From: Mycolicibacterium sp. J2
GTDB lineage: Bacteria; Actinomycetota; Actinomycetes; Mycobacteriales; Mycobacteriaceae
Direction of reading: 5' to 3'
Assembly (NCBI RefSeq): GCF_026240945.1
Contig: NZ_JAPFPY010000012.1
Location: forward strand, 62,001-126,000
Length of the DNA stretch: 64,000 bases
A program made the translations under genes and the position numbers. Below the pieces are notes generated by a model. The model did no database searches, had not been told where the DNA came from, and was given only the letters and a program-made list of their open reading frames with translations. Positions 60,862 through 64,000 of this stretch are shown in pieces (the first letter of the stretch is position 1; the number at the start of each line of letters is the position of its first letter).

Positions 60862-62175
60862 TCAGTAGCACCCTTCGCCGGGTGGAGTCGGTGGGTCGAC
60901 CACCTGACGCAGGCGGGTCAGCAAGGCCGATTCAGCATCGCCGATAGCCGAGACACTGTGCGCCAGAGAGGTTCTGCACAAGGTGGCGGCGAACTTCGAC
61001 ATCGACGGAGTCGGGACATCGGGCCGCGGTGCGGGTAATCCCTGTGCCACCGGCGGGCATTCGGATTGCTGGGTGACCAAGCTGCGGTAGAGCGCCACAT
61101 AGCGATCGACGGTCGCGTCATGGGACAGGTGTGTCTCGGCATGGCGCCGCACATCGCCACGCGAGATCGTCGGTATGTCGCGGATCGCGGCTGCCATCGC
61201 CGGAATGTCGCCCGGCGTCACCACCCGGCCGACATCCGGTGTCACGATGTCGGGTATGGCACCGCGGCCGAACGCGATGACCGGTGTGCCGCACGAAATC
61301 GCTTCGGCGGCGACGAGACCGTACGCCTCATCCCAATACGGCGTCACCAGGGCCGCTGCCGCTTCGCCGAGGAGCTTGGCCAGTTCCGGCTGAGCGAGAT
61401 GCCCGACGTAGGTGATGTCTTTCCCGAGGCGAGGCATGATCATGCGGCGAAAGTAGCGTTGGTTGTCGATTCGGCCGGCCAATGTCAGGGGCATGCCTGC
61501 CCGGCGCGCCGCGTCGATGGCGGCGTGGGGCCCCTTCTCAGGGGTGATGCGGCCACACCAGGCCAGCGTTGTTCCGCCGGGGCCGACCGGCCACGCCGCA
61601 AGCTGTACCCCGTTGTTGACCACCATCACGTCGTCCACCACATCGCGCCACTGCTGGGCCGCAAAGTGGCTGACGGTTGCGTACGCGCTGCCCTTTCCGT
61701 CGCTGCACTTGATGGCCGACTTGAGCCACAGCACCGGGGCGGTATGCAATGTCGTCACCATCGGCACCGGCAGGCGCGCCGCCAAAAGGACTGGCCAGTA
61801 ATGGTATGCGTGGTTGTGGACGACGTCGAAAGATCGGCCGGCGTCGTCGATCAGCGAATCCATCAGCGACCGGAAATCACGGTGGTCCGGGATCGGAGCA
61901 CGCCACTGGGGACGGCATTTCTTGCCGATGCTGTGAATGGCGACACCCGACGGCGTCGATCCGATGTCCAGATCGGAGCCCGGGGAGGCGAACAGCGAGA
62001 CGTCGTGCCCACGGTCGGCCAACGCGCGCGCCAGGTACCACACGTGCGATTCCAGGCCACCGGCGAAGGGTTGCCGGATCGGGAACCGGTTGTGCGCGAT
62101 GACGGCAATACGGAGTCTGCGCGCCGGCTGCATCTGAGTCGGCTGTCCATCGGGGTGCCACGGCCGCGTTGGCAC
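60862..62175 (-). CDS. Family 4 glycosyltransferase
   Basis: 437 aa from GTG 62175 (AGGGG Shine-Dalgarno). GT-B fold: IAVIAHNRFPIRQPFAGGLESH at the N-terminus (acceptor domain), AWCGRITPEKGPHAAIDAAR, LAGRIDN, and the donor motif YWDEAYGLVAAEAISCGTPVIAF with the E-x7-E Glu pair. A Ser/Pro-rich C-terminal tail of about 60 residues follows the core. Retaining transferase, probably mannosyl or glucosyl; the acceptor is unknown. The GT2 gene upstream ends 12 nt away. Confidence 0.88.
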   Translation of the reverse strand: MPTRPWHPDGQPTQMQPARRLRIAVIAHNRFPIRQPFAGGLESHVWYLARALADRGHDVSLFASPGSDLDIGSTPSGVAIHSIGKKCRPQWRAPIPDHRDFRSLMDSLIDDAGRSFDVVHNHAYHYWPVLLAARLPVPMVTTLHTAPVLWLKSAIKCSDGKGSAYATVSHFAAQQWRDVVDDVMVVNNGVQLAAWPVGPGGTTLAWCGRITPEKGPHAAIDAARRAGMPLTLAGRIDNQRYFRRMIMPRLGKDITYVGHLAQPELAKLLGEAAAALVTPYWDEAYGLVAAEAISCGTPVIAFGRGAIPDIVTPDVGRVVTPGDIPAMAAAIRDIPTISRGDVRRHAETHLSHDATVDRYVALYRSLVTQQSECPPVAQGLPAPRPDVPTPSMSKFAATLCRTSLAHSVSAIGDAESALLTRLRQVVDPPTPPGEGCY

Positions 62176-62187
62176 GGGAACCCCTGG

Positions 62188-62907
62188 TCAGCGGACCGGT
62201 GTCCACTCCTTGCTGGTGGATCTGCGGAGGAACAAAACCGACATCGAATTGCTGAACCAGCTAAGCAGCAGGCGCGGCCACCCGACCGCATGAGCCCGTC
62301 GGCCGGTGTGCCAGACGGTCAGGCGATTGACAAAACGGGTCCGGCCGATCTGTGACAGCCGGCGGAACAAGTCCATGTCTTCGGAGGCAGTGAGCCGCTC
62401 GTCGAACCCGTTCACTTTCCTGAACGCTTCCGCGGTGATCATCTGGAACTCACCGCCCGCGCCGCCGATGTGAAAGACGTTGTTCTGCAACGCAAATTGC
62501 AGACCGAGGGAAAAGAAGACCCACCGGTCGAACCACGTGCTCACCTCGGGGAAAACCCGGTAGCGTCCCGTCAAGGCGACCAGTTCGGGTCTGCGTCGAA
62601 ACTCCGCGAATGCGGTCGCAAAGAACTCGTCGATGTCGTGGATCACCACGTCGGCGTCCATGAACACCACGAAGTCCCCGGCCGCGACGGCGGCACCCAT
62701 GTTGCGGGCCATGGCGATCGTCTGCCTGGCCTCACCGTCGTAGACGACCACCTCGTCCGCGTATCGACGGCAGATCTCGATGGTGCCGTCCGAGCTGTTC
62801 CCGTCGGAGACGATGATCTCGTGGCGGCCCGAGAACTGGCTCAAACACTGCAAGGTCCGTTCGATCGTCTTGGCCTCGTTGAGGGTCGGAATAACGAACG
62901 AGAGCAT
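62188..62907 (-). CDS. Family 2 glycosyltransferase
   Basis: 239 aa from ATG 62907, chosen because GGGGGA lies about 9 nt upstream and the sequence begins LSFVIPTLNEAKTIERTL, a typical GT2 start; longer forms up to 63162 are open but unlike the family. Motifs: IIVSDGNSSDGT, FVVFMDADVVI (metal), GGAGGEFQMITAEAFRKVNGFDE and SEDMDLFRRL. One or two hydrophobic segments near the middle (VFFSLGLQFALQ). Forms an operon with the following GT4 gene. Confidence 0.84.
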   Translation of the reverse strand: MLSFVIPTLNEAKTIERTLQCLSQFSGRHEIIVSDGNSSDGTIEICRRYADEVVVYDGEARQTIAMARNMGAAVAAGDFVVFMDADVVIHDIDEFFATAFAEFRRRPELVALTGRYRVFPEVSTWFDRWVFFSLGLQFALQNNVFHIGGAGGEFQMITAEAFRKVNGFDERLTASEDMDLFRRLSQIGRTRFVNRLTVWHTGRRAHAVGWPRLLLSWFSNSMSVLFLRRSTSKEWTPVR

Positions 62908-63488
62908 GCCTTGATCCCCCGCGGAAGCGACGGCTGCTTGCTCACGCGCTTGACGGAGTTGCAGCGCACCGGAATCGAATACTTGGGTGCGCGGTGGGAC
63001 GTGCGACGAGAGGCCAGGGTTCGCGCCCCGTTCGATCACCACTGCGGATCCCCGATTACCGCCGCCCTGCTCCCCATCTTGAGCCCACCCTCCCCATTGT
63101 TTGCCGTGCGACCGCAGTGTAGCCGTATTGTGCGGATTCGACCAGCCGACACGATTTGCCACAGAAGGTCGACAGCGACCTCAACGCATCTGGTAAGGAG
63201 ACGAGAACTGCCGAATTATGGCAGCTGAATCGCATCGAAACAGATGGCTAACACGTGCACATGCTAGGTGAACGCCGTCGATCGGATCTTTCCTCGGAGC
63301 AGATTTCACCCGATCGGACTACGGTCGATGTCATCCTCTCGATCGAGATTAGCTGTGATTGCCGAGAGTGGAAGATCGACAAGCGCCTCGGGACGACCGG
63401 GCAGGTCACCGGCCGCGAAATTCCTGGGGTGCACCGGGAGTCGGGAACCCGGGCGAAAGTGGAGCCGCTGACAACGAGGGAGGTTCGG
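62908..63488. other. 581-bp gap with no convincing gene
   Basis: Only short ORFs with non-coding-like composition. A TACACT -10 candidate on the minus strand (63121-63116) could serve the GT2/GT4 pair, leaving a leader of about 200 nt. Base composition is lower in GC between about 63100 and 63360 than in flanking genes. No repeat, tRNA or terminator recognised. Confidence 0.45.
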
Positions 63489-64000
63489 CTACGGAGAGGC
63501 CCGTCGCGTCAACTGGTAGACCTCCGCTCCCCCCATCGCGGCGCTGCTACCCATCCGAGCCGAGATGTAACCGCGGTCCGCGAACTCCTTGAGAATGAGA
63601 TCGCGTTTGGCGACGGTGTTGCCGTACACGTTTCCGAACATCACCTTGCTGACGTAGTACAGCCGTCGTGACGCGGCCGGCGCCAAGTCGGGGAACTGCC
63701 GCAGCAGTTGATCTTGAGTCGCCGCATAGATCGGCACCTCGGGCGCGACCGGCCACAGCGCGGGCGGCACGATCCCGCGTCGATCCGAGTCCAGGACGAT
63801 CGCCGCGTCGGCACCGGGCACCACCGTCTTGCCGCTGTGGTGTGAGTACACGAAGCCGCCCGTCGCGATCGCCACCCCGACGAGCTGGAAGACCAGTAGC
63901 ACTGAGGTCGCCCTGACCACGCTCGCGGACCGACGGGCCGCAACGGCCAGACCGACGAACAGGAAAGGCGTGAGGAAGTACAGGTAGACCGGGCGCATGG
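63489..64000 (-). CDS. C-terminus of an integral membrane protein, probable glycosyltransferase
   Basis: At least 169 residues; reading frame open at the right edge, so an ATG at 63998 may be internal. Two hydrophobic segments (YLYFLTPFLFVGLAVAA and SVLLVFQLVGVAIATGGFVY) precede a soluble domain of about 120 residues with VVPGADAAIVLDSD, GNVYGNTVAKRDLILKEF and a C-terminal GGAEVYQLTRR. The layout fits the end of a polytopic GT-C/GT39-like mannosyltransferase, but the diagnostic N-terminus is outside the window. Confidence 0.5.
   Translation of the reverse strand, partial: MRPVYLYFLTPFLFVGLAVAARRSASVVRATSVLLVFQLVGVAIATGGFVYSHHSGKTVVPGADAAIVLDSDRRGIVPPALWPVAPEVPIYAATQDQLLRQFPDLAPAASRRLYYVSKVMFGNVYGNTVAKRDLILKEFADRGYISARMGSSAAMGGAEVYQLTRRASP

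Overview
High-GC DNA with mycobacterial hallmarks: a PGRS-type Gly-rich secreted protein, the bifunctional isomerase PriA, TreX/TreY/TreZ, a BioQ/BsaP-type biotin locus, many GTG starts, ATGA/GTGA gene overlaps, and -10 boxes (TANNNT) 6-9 nt before start codons, as in leaderless transcripts. Gene order matches, in inverted orientation and with extra genes, the M. tuberculosis stretch from lgt/trp (Rv1614-Rv1609) through his, nad, bio and tre to ilvA and dnaE1 (Rv1547). This synteny is recalled, not computed. A rapid-growing Mycolicibacterium-like species is the best guess.

Layout. 1-6362: trpE, a Trp-associated membrane protein, trpC, trpB, trpA and lgt (minus strand). 6443-13506: a peroxiredoxin, then an accessory block: a leuA paralogue preceded by a Leu-rich leader peptide and attenuator-like hairpins, a divergent GntR regulator plus orphan ABC ATPase, a small secreted protein, a putative type II restriction-modification pair, and another small secreted protein. 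13508-19927: hisD-C-B-H-priA-impA-hisF-hisI, with two chained 11-codon micro-ORFs between hisF and hisI. 19982-21691: a deazaflavin-dependent protein, a LysE exporter and a TetR regulator. 21688-25958: nadA-B-C with divergent nrtR and a shared palindrome. 26001-29228: a lipase and the PGRS protein. 29251-31101: a TupA-like ATP-grasp gene and a formyltransferase. 31200-38289: bioB-bsaP-membrane protein, bioQ, an autoregulated-looking membrane/HTH pair, and bioA / bioF-bioD-2H phosphoesterase, with two identical-arm BioQ boxes. 38382-46639: an OafA-type acyltransferase and treX-treY-treZ. 46727-54337: a methyltransferase, ilvA, small membrane proteins, a glycosyltransferase-like protein and dnaE1. 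54487-64000: a DrrABC-like ABC exporter, a UDP-sugar dehydrogenase, four glycosyltransferases and the C-terminus of a membrane protein, probably a cell-surface glycan locus.

How it fits together. Trp and His biosynthesis are linked because no trpF is present in the trp cluster and PriA can supply that isomerase step. NAD and biotin synthesis each have a local repressor with a recognisable palindrome overlapping its own promoter. Most new biology lies in the accessory insertions: the leuA module, the R-M pair, the ATP-grasp/formyltransferase pair, the PGRS protein without a PE domain, and the MIRU-like hisF-hisI junction. No tRNA, rRNA, IS element, prophage or CRISPR array was seen.
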